A stretch of 64,000 nt of DNA from Marinilabilia salmonicolor JCM 21150 (lineage in GTDB: Bacteria > Bacteroidota > Bacteroidia > Bacteroidales > Marinilabiliaceae): contig NZ_AJKI01000061.1 in NCBI RefSeq assembly GCF_000259075.1, positions 1 through 64,000 of the forward strand. Direction: 5' to 3'. A model generated the notes under the pieces. That model did no database searches. It was not told the origin of the DNA and was given only the letters and a program-made list of their open reading frames with translations. Position 1 is the first letter of the stretch, and every line of letters begins with the position of its first letter. A program made the position numbers and the translations under genes. Shown here in pieces: positions 16,378 to 27,200 of the stretch.

Positions 16378-18084
16378 TTATTTAATCTTCACCTCATCAG
16401 CCTCAACTTCACTACCAATATTCACGACCTTTTCCACGACAGGCAAGGAGTTTTGCTGAATATTGATATTATCAGTAAGTTCCCCAAAGACAGCAAACGC
16501 AGTATTGCCGTAAACTTTGAATTCCAACTCATCAACATCAATATTTTTCCCGTTGTAAATCAAGAAAGCCGGTCCCTCGTCAGCAGTAACTTTCACATTT
16601 CTCATTTTTATCCCGTCCGCATCAATTATACTTATCCCTTGCGCCCCCCTTAAAACAGCATTTTCCAGGTGCACATTCTGCAAATTCATTTCGGGAAGTC
16701 CCATAAAGAATGCAGCATTCCCAAAACCATTAGCACGGATATTTTTCATAAAAATATTTCTGAACGATGGCGTTTCTTCAGTTACAGAAACAGCTTCAGC
16801 AGGCTCTTCAGAGGGAGCACTGTTGTCTCCATCATCCATCACCGGAGCATTTCCACCATAAAACAAGTTAAAGCGAATAGGTTCGGTAGGAATATCAATC
16901 ATATCAATATTGGAGATATAAATATTTTCAACAACGCCTCCCCGACCACGGGTACTTTTAAAACGAAGTCCCACATCGGTTCCCATAAAGGTGCAATCAG
17001 AAACATGAACATTTCTAACGTCACCCGACATTTCACTGCCAACCACAAACCCACCATGTCCGTGATACACAATATTGTTTTTTACAATAACATTTTCGGT
17101 GGGAATGCCACGCCGGCGGCCGTCTTCATTTTTTCCGGATTTGAAACAAATTGCATCATCTCCCACATCAAATGTATTATTATAAATTACCACATTTTTG
17201 CAGGACTCCAAGTCCAATCCGTCACCATTTTGCGAATACCAGGGATTTCGAATGGTCAGATTCCGGATCGTTACATCTTCACTCATCAAAGGATGGATAT
17301 TCCAGGCAGGAGAATTCTGGAACGTTGGGCCGTCGAGCAAGATTCGCTTACATTCTTTAATACTCACCATCACAGGACGCAGAAAATCCTTCACCTCTTC
17401 AAACGCGTCACGGTTATCAAAATCAGGAACATTAAAATTATCCCTGCCATCCCCGGCTTTTGATTTCTCAGATGGATACCAGATTTTACCATCATCACTA
17501 AGGACACCGCCCGATTGTACCAGTTTTTTCCATTGTGAAGGGGTCATTTTACTTTTCTTGACGGGCCTCCAGGCATCACCGTTACCATCAATCACACCAT
17601 TCCCGGTAATGGCGATATTTTCCAGATTATGCGCATGAATGGGCGATATACAGCGATAGGTATCCAAGCCCTCGAAGCTGGTTTTAATCAGTGGATATTC
17701 ATCAAAATTGGAACTGAAGCGAATCACCGCACCATCCTCCAAATGAAGATTAATGTTACTCTTCATCTGAATTGGTCCAGTTAACCAAATACCTCTGGGA
17801 ACAATTACGCGTCCCCCCCCTTTTTCACTCACCTGTTCAATGGCCCGGGTAAAGGCTTCCCCATTTGGAGTAACAGCATCTCCGACTGCTCCAAATTCTA
17901 CTATCGAAACAGCATAATCGGCAAACGAAGGTTCTTGAACCTTTGGCATTTCAAATTCAACTCCGCTATAAACAGAGTGTATTTCAGTTTCAGGAGATTT
18001 TTCTACTCCCATACAACCCGTGCTGATTGTAAAAATTAACAAAGCAGCCAGGCTTCCTTTAATTAAGAACGCTGGTGTTCTCAT
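16378..18084 (-). CDS. GH28 polygalacturonase-family lipoprotein
   Basis: A 568-residue lipoprotein (TISTGC, Cys24) with a right-handed parallel beta-helix. GH28 landmarks in order are VEFGAVGDAVTPNGEAFTRA near 65-85, NGDGLDLES (about 287, the NTD-type motif), VGDDAICFKSGKNEDGRRRG (about 306-325, the paired Asp), YHGHGGFVVGSEM (about 341, catalytic His) and GLRFKSTRGRGG (about 373, the RIK-type motif). It hydrolyses alpha-1,4-galacturonosyl linkages, most likely from the exo side or on rhamnogalacturonan, as usual for this subgroup. The residues between 400 and 440 include an acidic, Glu-Pro-rich insert. It is transcribed toward susC but is separated from it by 0.9 kb, and diverges from the HTCS gene with 319 bases between them, so the two may share control sites. 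Confidence 0.92.
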   Translation of the reverse strand: MRTPAFLIKGSLAALLIFTISTGCMGVEKSPETEIHSVYSGVEFEMPKVQEPSFADYAVSIVEFGAVGDAVTPNGEAFTRAIEQVSEKGGGRVIVPRGIWLTGPIQMKSNINLHLEDGAVIRFSSNFDEYPLIKTSFEGLDTYRCISPIHAHNLENIAITGNGVIDGNGDAWRPVKKSKMTPSQWKKLVQSGGVLSDDGKIWYPSEKSKAGDGRDNFNVPDFDNRDAFEEVKDFLRPVMVSIKECKRILLDGPTFQNSPAWNIHPLMSEDVTIRNLTIRNPWYSQNGDGLDLESCKNVVIYNNTFDVGDDAICFKSGKNEDGRRRGIPTENVIVKNNIVYHGHGGFVVGSEMSGDVRNVHVSDCTFMGTDVGLRFKSTRGRGGVVENIYISNIDMIDIPTEPIRFNLFYGGNAPVMDDGDNSAPSEEPAEAVSVTEETPSFRNIFMKNIRANGFGNAAFFMGLPEMNLQNVHLENAVLRGAQGISIIDADGIKMRNVKVTADEGPAFLIYNGKNIDVDELEFKVYGNTAFAVFGELTDNINIQQNSLPVVEKVVNIGSEVEADEVKIK

Positions 18085-18403
18085 AGTTTTCCATTTTTAT
18101 TATAAAAAATTGCTCTTTTTTTTCTTAATTTTCCGACTAAAGCAGGTTGTGACAATATAAACTCAATAAAGAATAATCAAGAGACGCAAAATATCAAAAA
18201 AACTATTCTTAATTGTTTTTTTTATCGGGGTCATTCTATCAACACACTGATTAACTTTGTTTTACCAACCACTCATCTACTTAATTAAATTATATAAAAT
18301 CAAAAAAATGTTGCATTTTTGTAAGCATCCTGTTACAAGGACATGTGCAATATAACTTTCAGAAAAAATATCATAGGGAACCATTTATTATTCGAATTAA
18401 AAT
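18085..18403. other. Divergent control region between GH28 and HTCS genes
   Basis: A 319-base AT-rich gap without reading frames between two divergently transcribed genes. It must contain both promoters. TATAACTTTC at about 18349-18358 on the plus strand resembles a -7 element but has no matching TTTG at the right distance. Inverted or direct repeats that would mark an AraC-type operator are not clear to the eye. Confidence 0.4.
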
Positions 18404-21400
18404 ATGCCGGCACTCAGGTTCATCACTTCTTTTTTAATTTTCTCTTTATCATTTCCATCAGTATTATTGGGACAGGAAATTTTTCGTTTTGAGCACATCA
18501 GTACACAGGAAGGGTTGTCTCAAAACACAGTATCCGCAATGTATTGTGATAAAGATGGATTTATCTGGGTTGGTACCAACAACGGTCTTAACCGTTACGA
18601 TGGATACACTTTTAAAGTGTTTAAGGGAAATGACGATGACTCCGGAATGCTCATAAATAACCGGGTTACAGACATCTGGCAAGACAAGCAGGGATTTATC
18701 TGGTTTATGACCCACGACGGATATTATCATTATTTTCATCCTGCTTTGGAGAAAATTCATACTCTCCCGGGATATTTGGAAAAAGTTTCGGATGATAATT
18801 TAATTATTACTGATTTTGAACAATACAACGATGATGAAATATGGCTGGGATTGAAATACCAGGGTGTTTTCCGACTGAAAAAAGATGATGAACAGCTTCG
18901 ATACAAAGTAACACACTTTCTCAACCGGGGGCAATTTGCATTATCCAACAATGATGTCTCGTTTGTAAAGAAAGACAGCAAAGGCAATTTGTGGATTGGG
19001 ACTCACCGGGGAATCAATTTTGTTGCAAAAAAGGATATTGATTCCGGCACTCCTACATTCCAGCACTTTTTTGTTGATTACTCATTTACTGCTTTTTGTG
19101 AAACTGATGAACATGTGTGGCTGGGGACAAACGACAATGGGCTTATACTTAAGGACAAGGATGACAATCTTTTTCTTCAGGTTAATCAGGAAAACACCTC
19201 TGATCTAATCAGTAACCAACTGACCAGATTATTTATTTCAGAATTGGGAGATATTTATGCCGGATTCAGGGACAACGGAATAATGCAATATGACACCAAT
19301 CAGAAGAAATGGCGAAAAATTGACATTGCCGGAAAAAATGTGGATAGGATTTATGAAGATAACCACCACCAAATCTGGATAACCACAGAAACGTTTGGTG
19401 TTGACCGGTTTAATCCTTTGGATAAATCCTCCCGGCATTACCGCCTTTCACCATCATCAAGAGAAAATTCCACTGATCTCGAACGTCATGTGTTCTTTGA
19501 AGACAATAACAATAATTTCTGGATTGGATTGCACGAAGGAGGATTAGCCCTGTATAACAGACCCAACGATCAGTTCAGCTTTTATCTCAACGACCCCAAC
19601 AATCCAAACTCCATTAATTCCAACATTGTTGCCAGCATTATCCATGACAACTCCGGACAGTTATGGCTGGGTACAGGACAATACTTAGGCGGTATAGAGA
19701 GAGTCATCCTCAGAACACCGGGCTTTAATCATATCCTGCCTCAGAAAGAGATCAAAGAAATATCAGACAATGTCACCAGGGCATTACATGAAGATGAAAC
19801 AGGTCGTCTTTGGGTTGGATCCAAAGCAGGTCGTTTGCATGTAATGGATTCCCTCTACAATCAGCTGGCTGTTTACAATGAATTCATGACCGATGACACG
19901 GTGGTGTCAGGAGCCAATATATACTCCATCCTTACCGATTCCAATGGCTACTTATGGCTGGGCACCAAAGGAAAGGGTCTTTTGGTGAGCCAAAAGCCCC
20001 TAAATAATTATTCTGACCCTGCACGACTCAGATTTTACAATTATCAGCACAACCAGGAAGACTCCACCTCACTTACCCACAACAATGTTTATTGTATTGT
20101 GGAAAATGAGGAAAAAGAAATCTGGATTGGCACTTATGGCAACGGATTAAGTCAGGTAAAAACAAAATCTGACGGATCCCGGTATTTCCGGAATATACAC
20201 AGTCAAAACAGCAGCCTGGGGAGTAATATGGTTCGAAACATTGTTTTTGACTCCACGGCACGCATGTGGGTGGCCACAGGTTTTGGATTGTATATGCGTA
20301 ACCAACATGAAAAGGGCCCGTTCATGAGTTTCTTTTACACACCCGACAAAGATCAAAGTCTGAGTTACAACGACGTGGTACACATTTTTGAGGATTCCGA
20401 CAAAGACTTATGGTTCGGGACTCTTGGAGGAGGACTCAATAAGCTGGAAAACATTAAAGATTCGGTTGCATCGTTTATGCACTACAACAGCAACAATGGA
20501 CTGGCCAACGATGTAGTACTGGCCATGCAGGAAGGAAAACCGGGACACATCTGGGTAAGTACCGAAAATGGATTAAACCGCATCAATAAAAACACCGGAA
20601 CCATAGAGGCATTCAATGCTAACAACGGCCTGAGTTTTAATATGTTTATGGAGAACACCTGTCTGAAGCGTAAAAACGGTGTTTTACTCTTTGGAGGTTA
20701 CAAAGGCATTGAAGCGTTGGACAGTGATAAAATCAGCGTAAAAAACTACAGTCCTAAAATAGAACTCACCAACTTTCAGCTGTTTAACAAAGATGTATCA
20801 ACTCTTGAGTCTAACTCACCTCTGAATAAAACCATTACTTACACCGATCACCTCAACCTGAAACACTTTCAATCGAGCTTCAGCATTGAATTTTCGGCAC
20901 TGGATTATCAGGATCCGGGCATTGTTCAATATGCTTACTTCCTGAAAAATTTTGACAACAACTGGAACCTGATCGGCAACCAAAACAAGGCCACTTTCAC
21001 CAATCTTCCTCCGGGTGATTATGTTTTCAAAGTTAAATCGACCAATCGGATGGGTGGGTGGATTGAAGCACCACGTGAACTGAAAATTACCATTTTACCG
21101 CCATGGTACAAAACCAACTGGGCCTATCTCGGCTACATCATCCTGTTCATAGGCTTTCTGGCAGGAATCCGAAAAATTGTTATCAAAATTAACCGCTACA
21201 GAAACGAACTTACAGTTGAAAAGAGGATTAATGAACTCAAACTGAAGTTTTTTACCAATATTTCGCATGAAATCCGAACTCCACTGACCCTGATTCTGGG
21301 ACCGCTGGAAGACATCAAAAGCAAAACCCGTCAGATATCTCCTGAAATCTACAAAGAGTTGCAGATTGTGCACAAAAACGGGAAGCGTATGCTTCAGCTC

Positions 21401-22783
21401 ATTAATCAGTTATTGGATTTCCGAAAAATCCAGAACAACAAAATGCGTCTTAAAGTAAGTCGGTTCGATATTATAAAGTTCGCCCGCGAAGTGTTTGACA
21501 GCTTTGGTCCTATCGCTCACCACAAAGATCTTGAATTTATCTTTCAATCCGACCAGGAAGAGGCAGACATATGGGCCGATGCCACCCAAATTGATGTAGT
21601 GCTCTACAATATATTAAGCAATGCCATAAAATTCACCTCAAAAGGGAAGAAGGTAATTTTTAACATCCGGCAGACCAATCAAAAAGAGCTCACTCTTTCC
21701 ATCACAGACGAAGGCAAAGGCATTCCCGAAAAAAACCTGCAGGATATTTTCTCTCGCTATACCATCTTGAGCGATCAGGAAATGTCAGGCACCGGCATAG
21801 GTCTCTCTCTGGCCTACGAAATCACCCGACTGCATGGAGGACAACTATCGGTAGATTCCACCGAAGGTGCCGGAAGTACCTTCAGCATTACACTTCCCAT
21901 AGGCAAACAACATCTGCTGGGAAGGAGTGACGTGGATTTTGTTGAAGAAGAAACATCTCACCATCACCCGGTAACAGAAGACACCTTCACTCCGCAGGTC
22001 CCTGATATCCAAAATCTTCAAAATCCCTCGACGGCCGGCAAGCCCGGAGTGCTTATAATAGAAGACAATGCCGAAATACTGGATTACATCGATCAGGCCC
22101 TCAGACCATGGTTCAATACAACAAAAGCATTCAATGGAGAGGAAGCCCTGGAGATTCTCGGAAAAATTCATCCGGACCTCATCTTAACCGACGTAATGAT
22201 GCCCGGAATTGACGGCATGGAACTTACGGAACGTTTGAAAAAAGACTTTAGCACCAGTCACGTACCCATCATTATGCTCACAGCCAAGACAGACATCGAA
22301 GATCAAATCTCAGGTCTGCAGTGTGGTGCCGACGCATATCTGCCCAAACCGTTTAATACAAAGTTGCTCAAAACGGTGGCACTAAACCTCATTGAGCAAC
22401 GTAAGCGTATTATTGCAAAATTCAGGGATAACAAAACCATCGATCCTGAAACACTGAAAGTGACCAGCAAAGATGAAGAGTTTCTGCAGCAACTGGTTAC
22501 GTTTATTCAGGACAATTATTCCAATGAATTCTCCATAGAAGAACTGGCCGAACAAATGTGCGTCAGCCGGACAGTATTCTACAATAAAGTGAAAGGTCTT
22601 ACAGGTATGAGTCCGGTGGAGTTTGTTCGCCAGATGAAACTCAAAATTGCTGCTCAGCTTTTAGAAAAAGGCTACAATGTTTCTGAGGTCTCATTCAGGA
22701 TTGGTTTCAACGATGTGAAGTATTTCAGTAAGCAGTTTAAAAATCTGTTTGGATATCCTCCAAGCAGGCATAAGGAAGGTTAA
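18404..22783 (+). CDS. Hybrid two-component system (HTCS) regulator of the pectin locus
   Basis: A 1459-residue one-protein signalling system. It has a signal peptide (about 1-23), a two-propeller periplasmic sensor with repeated WIGT/WLGT-GLN motifs (about 25-770), a Y_Y_Y domain (about 790-875), one membrane segment (about 905-925, YLGYIILFIGFLAGI), HisKA with His955 in NISHEIRTPL, an HATPase with NAIKF, DEGKGIP and GTGIGLSLA, a receiver with phospho-acceptor Asp1263 in LILTDVMMPGIDG, and an AraC-type DNA-binding domain at the end (FSIEELAEQMCVSRTVFYNK, then VSFRIGFNDVKYFSKQFK). HTCS proteins bind an oligosaccharide in the periplasm and switch on the adjacent utilisation locus. The divergent position next to GH28/SusCD makes a pectic ligand likely. 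All catalytic residues are present. The fragment at 59-655 is a paralogue of its sensor. Confidence 0.96.
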   Translation: MPALRFITSFLIFSLSFPSVLLGQEIFRFEHISTQEGLSQNTVSAMYCDKDGFIWVGTNNGLNRYDGYTFKVFKGNDDDSGMLINNRVTDIWQDKQGFIWFMTHDGYYHYFHPALEKIHTLPGYLEKVSDDNLIITDFEQYNDDEIWLGLKYQGVFRLKKDDEQLRYKVTHFLNRGQFALSNNDVSFVKKDSKGNLWIGTHRGINFVAKKDIDSGTPTFQHFFVDYSFTAFCETDEHVWLGTNDNGLILKDKDDNLFLQVNQENTSDLISNQLTRLFISELGDIYAGFRDNGIMQYDTNQKKWRKIDIAGKNVDRIYEDNHHQIWITTETFGVDRFNPLDKSSRHYRLSPSSRENSTDLERHVFFEDNNNNFWIGLHEGGLALYNRPNDQFSFYLNDPNNPNSINSNIVASIIHDNSGQLWLGTGQYLGGIERVILRTPGFNHILPQKEIKEISDNVTRALHEDETGRLWVGSKAGRLHVMDSLYNQLAVYNEFMTDDTVVSGANIYSILTDSNGYLWLGTKGKGLLVSQKPLNNYSDPARLRFYNYQHNQEDSTSLTHNNVYCIVENEEKEIWIGTYGNGLSQVKTKSDGSRYFRNIHSQNSSLGSNMVRNIVFDSTARMWVATGFGLYMRNQHEKGPFMSFFYTPDKDQSLSYNDVVHIFEDSDKDLWFGTLGGGLNKLENIKDSVASFMHYNSNNGLANDVVLAMQEGKPGHIWVSTENGLNRINKNTGTIEAFNANNGLSFNMFMENTCLKRKNGVLLFGGYKGIEALDSDKISVKNYSPKIELTNFQLFNKDVSTLESNSPLNKTITYTDHLNLKHFQSSFSIEFSALDYQDPGIVQYAYFLKNFDNNWNLIGNQNKATFTNLPPGDYVFKVKSTNRMGGWIEAPRELKITILPPWYKTNWAYLGYIILFIGFLAGIRKIVIKINRYRNELTVEKRINELKLKFFTNISHEIRTPLTLILGPLEDIKSKTRQISPEIYKELQIVHKNGKRMLQLINQLLDFRKIQNNKMRLKVSRFDIIKFAREVFDSFGPIAHHKDLEFIFQSDQEEADIWADATQIDVVLYNILSNAIKFTSKGKKVIFNIRQTNQKELTLSITDEGKGIPEKNLQDIFSRYTILSDQEMSGTGIGLSLAYEITRLHGGQLSVDSTEGAGSTFSITLPIGKQHLLGRSDVDFVEEETSHHHPVTEDTFTPQVPDIQNLQNPSTAGKPGVLIIEDNAEILDYIDQALRPWFNTTKAFNGEEALEILGKIHPDLILTDVMMPGIDGMELTERLKKDFSTSHVPIIMLTAKTDIEDQISGLQCGADAYLPKPFNTKLLKTVALNLIEQRKRIIAKFRDNKTIDPETLKVTSKDEEFLQQLVTFIQDNYSNEFSIEELAEQMCVSRTVFYNKVKGLTGMSPVEFVRQMKLKIAAQLLEKGYNVSEVSFRIGFNDVKYFSKQFKNLFGYPPSRHKEG

Positions 22784-22965
22784 CATAGGAGCTGCTGATT
22801 TTTTATGTATTTGCAAAAAAAATGTTATCACCGAAATATTCTGCTCATAGGGATAGGGGGTGAATAATTGTGCCAATTGACGGGATAAACTTTGCGTCTT
22901 TGCATTTTTGCTTTTTTTAAAGGACTTTAGATACTAAATTGCAGAAAATTAAATGCACTTTCAAT

Positions 22966-23691
22966 ATGTCTCCTGACAAACGAAAACACAGAGGCCCGGC
23001 ACCAAAGGACCACCTCCTTTTTTCACCGGAACAGGTTATTATCCTGAAAAAGGCTGCGGCAGATTACTGTTGGTTACTCGACCGGAACTATTCAGCCAAA
23101 GCTGCCCTTAAATTAGTAGGTGACAAATTCAAATTACAGGAAAGACAAAGACAAGCCATTGACCGCTGCTGTCAACCCCTAAGTCTGGCGGAACCTATCA
23201 AACAAAAAGAAATTAAAAAGCCCACCTCACTCAAGCACCAAACTATTGTAATAGATGGATTTAATCTGCTGATCATTCTGGAAGCTGCTCTTAGCAGAGC
23301 CCCTTTATTCAGAGGCAGAGATTCCCTAATCCGGGATATATCCGGGCTACATGGCTCGTATCGAAAAATCACTGAAACCCCACAGGCCATTGAGTTGGTG
23401 GCTGACTTTTTTATAATTTATCAACCAGAGCAGGTTTTTTGGGTTTTCGACAAGCCGGTAAGCAACAGTGGACGACTTGCCAAACTGGTTGCTGAAATCG
23501 GCCAAAAAACAGGCATTAACTGGAGCACCTCCCTTGAGGACCAGACTGACAGTAAAATTGCACATGCCCATGGAATTGTTATCTCATCAGACTCTCAAAT
23601 CCTCTTGCACTGCAAAAAATGGTTTAATCTTTCTGCTTACATAATTGAAGAGAAGATTCCTGACAAGTGGATGATTGACATCTGGAAATAG
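22966..23691 (+). CDS. DUF434/DUF5616 family protein, PIN-like
   Basis: A 241-residue soluble protein in two parts. Residues about 1-65 (KRKHRGPAPKDHLLFSPEQV, then RNYSAKAALKLVGDKFKL and RQRQAIDRC) match the DUF434 helical domain. Residues about 80-241 (IVIDGFNLLI, VFWVFDKPVSNSGRLAKLV, DSKIAHAHGIVISSDSQIL) match the attached DUF5616 domain, which has the acidic spacing of a PIN-like nuclease. Its biological role is not established to my knowledge; RNA cleavage is a fold-based guess. The frame is open to a TTG at 22939, but the ATG at 22966 begins the conserved region. It follows the HTCS gene by about 180 bases on the same strand. It has no pectin-related features and is probably a housekeeping gene. 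Confidence 0.8.
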   Translation: MSPDKRKHRGPAPKDHLLFSPEQVIILKKAAADYCWLLDRNYSAKAALKLVGDKFKLQERQRQAIDRCCQPLSLAEPIKQKEIKKPTSLKHQTIVIDGFNLLIILEAALSRAPLFRGRDSLIRDISGLHGSYRKITETPQAIELVADFFIIYQPEQVFWVFDKPVSNSGRLAKLVAEIGQKTGINWSTSLEDQTDSKIAHAHGIVISSDSQILLHCKKWFNLSAYIIEEKIPDKWMIDIWK

Positions 23692-24227
23692 CTGAAAAAC
23701 ACATCCCAAAACATAAACCTCACCAGTTAAGATTTTTTTAAAAAACATTTGTTTAATCTAATTCAGAACCTCGTTTATCTACAAATACAACGCATTCACC
23801 ATATTTTTCTGAAAACCAGATAGATTAACCTCCAAATCAGGTAACATATTAATTATATTTGGCGTTCAAAAGATAAGAGTGAACATTTTTGGAAAAACAC
23901 ATCTTCCATAAAAGATTATTTCCTGATCACTCCTGATTTTCACAATTTTTAAGGGCCATAAATGCGCACCCCGGTATTTTACCGGTAAGTGCATTGGATT
24001 GTCATACTCTGAAGAGTTATAATTAAAACGACAATATTATGAAAAGGGCCCAAAAACATTCCGATTACAGAGAGACCTCTCGTATTTTTAACATTCCCAT
24101 TATTATCCCCGGTAAGTTGCATTTGCATCTCATAATGTTTCTGTTTTTGTGAGTGAAGCGAAGCTATAGCACCATTCTCTGAATCCCGACACTAATTTGA
24201 TACCAATTCCCCAAAAGACCACATACC
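23692..24227. other. Non-coding leader region of the giant adhesin gene
   Basis: No supported gene. A perfect -7-like TATATTTG is at 23854-23861, but the TTTG that should lie 19-21 bases before it is missing, so this is only a weak promoter candidate. A small perfect hairpin CCGGTATTTTACCGG is near 23972. If transcription starts near 23870 the 5' leader would be about 350 bases, unusually long. Confidence 0.35.
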
Positions 24228-27200
24228 ATGAAGAAACTTCTACCCCTGATCATTTTCCTGACAACATTTTCTGCAACCTTTGCCCAGGAAGGCACCAAAC
24301 AACTGATGCCGAACTCCAACGACAGACTTTTTATCGAGTTTAATGTGTTTGATGGTAATAACTTCGGCCTTTACAATTGTGATGAAAAAGAGCGCATCAA
24401 CATCTTCTTGAATGAAGGGGAAAAGATGTTCTTTGGGATGAACCTGAATGAAGCAGGTTCTAGCTTCTGGGCACCTTATTATACCGATTTCAGAATAAAA
24501 GCCCCCAATGGAAATGTTATCTTCAACGAAACTCCCTTAAGAACTTATAATCAGGCAGGCTATATCAATAATTATAACGAAGCTGTAACCGGTCCAAATG
24601 GGGTAAGATTGAACGGCACCATTATTACCAATGGTTATAATCCACTATCAATAACAGCCAACACAACCGGTAATTTTTATATTGAATTCTCAGCGAACTA
24701 CCGTTTCTCTCTCGAATATTTTGACGTAACCGTCACTGACAGCGACAACAACATTATCACCAATCCCGGTGAGCCCAATAAATCGGCCGGTCGCCTATGG
24801 TCTTACGGCTGGCAGCTCACCAACCTCAGTTTTGATCAATACCCTGTGAACGCTGACTTCTATGTATTCACTTCCGATGAGTTTATCAACAAGGTTAACT
24901 TCCGGATGTATCCCTATTCCTTTGTTTTTGTGGCCAACCGATTTGGGATTACACCCTATTCGGAGGAAAACTACATCAAACGGGTACAAAGTATGGAAGG
25001 CGACCAGGTAAGCGGGGAAGACCTGGCAGAATATAAAGTATTCCTAAATGATCCCGACCGCAGCGTGTGGCCCAACACACGGCTGGCACCTCCTACGGTA
25101 CAGGTAAAAGCCGAGGATCAGCTTTATATGGATTATCAGTATAACCGATATCCGGCCTACAGCGACATCGAACGGGGAACCATCCTTCTGGAAAAAAACA
25201 ATGAATCCTGCCCACATGAAGACATCACTTTTTTCAGCATCGAAACCAATATAGAAGGCTATACCGCCATCATGCTGGATCTGGATGGTGACGGAGAATA
25301 TTCTGCAGAAGGCAGCGACCGGGTCATCTACCGGGAGCTGAAAAAAGGGCTCAACTATGTGCTGTGGGATTTCAAAACAGATGGTGGAGCCGAAGTCGCC
25401 GATGGAGAATACTCCGCATCAGCAACTTTCTTCGGACGGGGCCCGGCCCATTTCCCCATGTACGATGTGGAACAAATGGATGGGATTACGACCTCATCCA
25501 TCCGACCATTTAATCGTCTAAACACTACCATCTACTGGGATGACAGTCAGATTATGGAGTGGGGAGACATTGAAGGACTCGGAAGAATGGATGCCACTAG
25601 TCAAAAACAACTCAAAATAGGTCAAAACACTCCAAGAACCTGGATTTATGAAGGAGATAATCACGTCAACGTTCCTCATAACGGTGAGGTAAACACGCTC
25701 AACACCTGGTTCAATGCCATAGATTTGGGGTACAGCGACATCGTTTTCGAAGTGGCACAAAGCGATACCAAATGCCTCAACGGAGAAGCTCCCTGGGTGG
25801 GCGACGTTTACAAAGAAGGTCCCAAAAACAACGACCTCGTATTTGAAGCCTCAGATTTTGACCCCAAATTCTCGCATCCTGCAGGCACGCAGTTTCAATC
25901 CATCAACATTACCTCTCTTCCTGAAATCGGAGAACTTCACTACAATGGAAGCCCAATTTCTGTACCCCTGGAGGTTACGAGGGGAAATCTCACAAATCTA
26001 ACCTACACCCCTCCCACCGATTGGATTGGCAAAACTTCTTTTACCTGGGAAGCCTATGATGGCACGTTATGGAGCAACAACGATGAAGCCGTTTACTGCA
26101 TCATCAACTCAGCCCCTACCATTACCAAAATTGACGACCAGGTCCTCTGTACCAACAGCGAGACTCACCCATTAAACTTTACTGTTGGCGACGACGACAC
26201 AGCCCCTGATGAATTGACCATCACAGGATTCTCAGCCAACCCGTCTGTGGTACCTCACAACGGCATAGAAATCGAGGGAACCGGAAGCGACCGAACCGTT
26301 ACCATCAAGCCTGTTCCTTACGAATCGGGCCACGCCATCATTTACCTGATGGTAGAAGACGGCCTTAGTCAGACCATCGAAGAGTTTGCCGTAACCATCG
26401 CCCCCAGCCTGCAGTTTTCGGGGGACACTTCTCTTTGCGTGAACGACCCGCTTCAGCTCACCGCAGAAGAATTTGGCGCTGACAGCTACTCCTGGCAATT
26501 CGATGGTTCAGAAATATCGAGCGACCGCACTGTAGCACAAACCTCAGGTAATGTAAATTATGGCGAATGGTCTCTCTCCATCGAAAAATACATCGAAGAA
26601 CACGACATCACTTGTACCTCAACCCGCGATTTTGATGTCACCTACTCTCCCAACACCAATTTCACGGGTGACCAGGAAGTATGCGTTGGGGAAGAAATTT
26701 CGCTGGTGGCCGATGAAGTAAATGCCACCTACCAGTGGCGCAGAGACGGAACGGACATCGAATCACAAAACACCGGTACATTTTCCAAAGAGGCTGCTCT
26801 GGCCGACGACGGCAACGACTACACACTTTGGGTGAATAAAGATGGTTGCCAGTGGGAATCTGCTCCGTTCGCCATCTCTGTAGTGGTGATGCCGTCAACA
26901 GGCCTATCCATCACTCCCGGAACTGTTGACCCAGGTCGTGACGGTGAATTTGTCATCAACAGCACAGAAAACGGTTTTCTTTACAAGGCCTATTCCGAGG
27001 GAGCTGAAATTGCTTCAGCAACCTCAACCGGAGAAGAACTCACCATGACCATTCCGGCCCAATACCTGGAAATTGGCGAAAACACTTTCGAACTGACAGT
27101 GGACAACATCAACTGTGAAGTCCCGCTGACCAATCCGGGAGTCATTAACGTCAACGAACCCGGAATAACGGTTGCACCCACCGAGCTCACCACAGCAGAG

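Noticed and set aside
22939-22965. Upstream TTG start for the DUF434 gene
   Set aside because: The nine added codons do not match the family and the ATG at 22966 opens the conserved region.
24038-24151. 37-codon frame starting MKRAQKHSDYRETS in the leader of the adhesin gene
   Set aside because: Too short to judge, no conserved motif, and not adjacent to the adhesin start. It could be a leader peptide, but nothing supports that.
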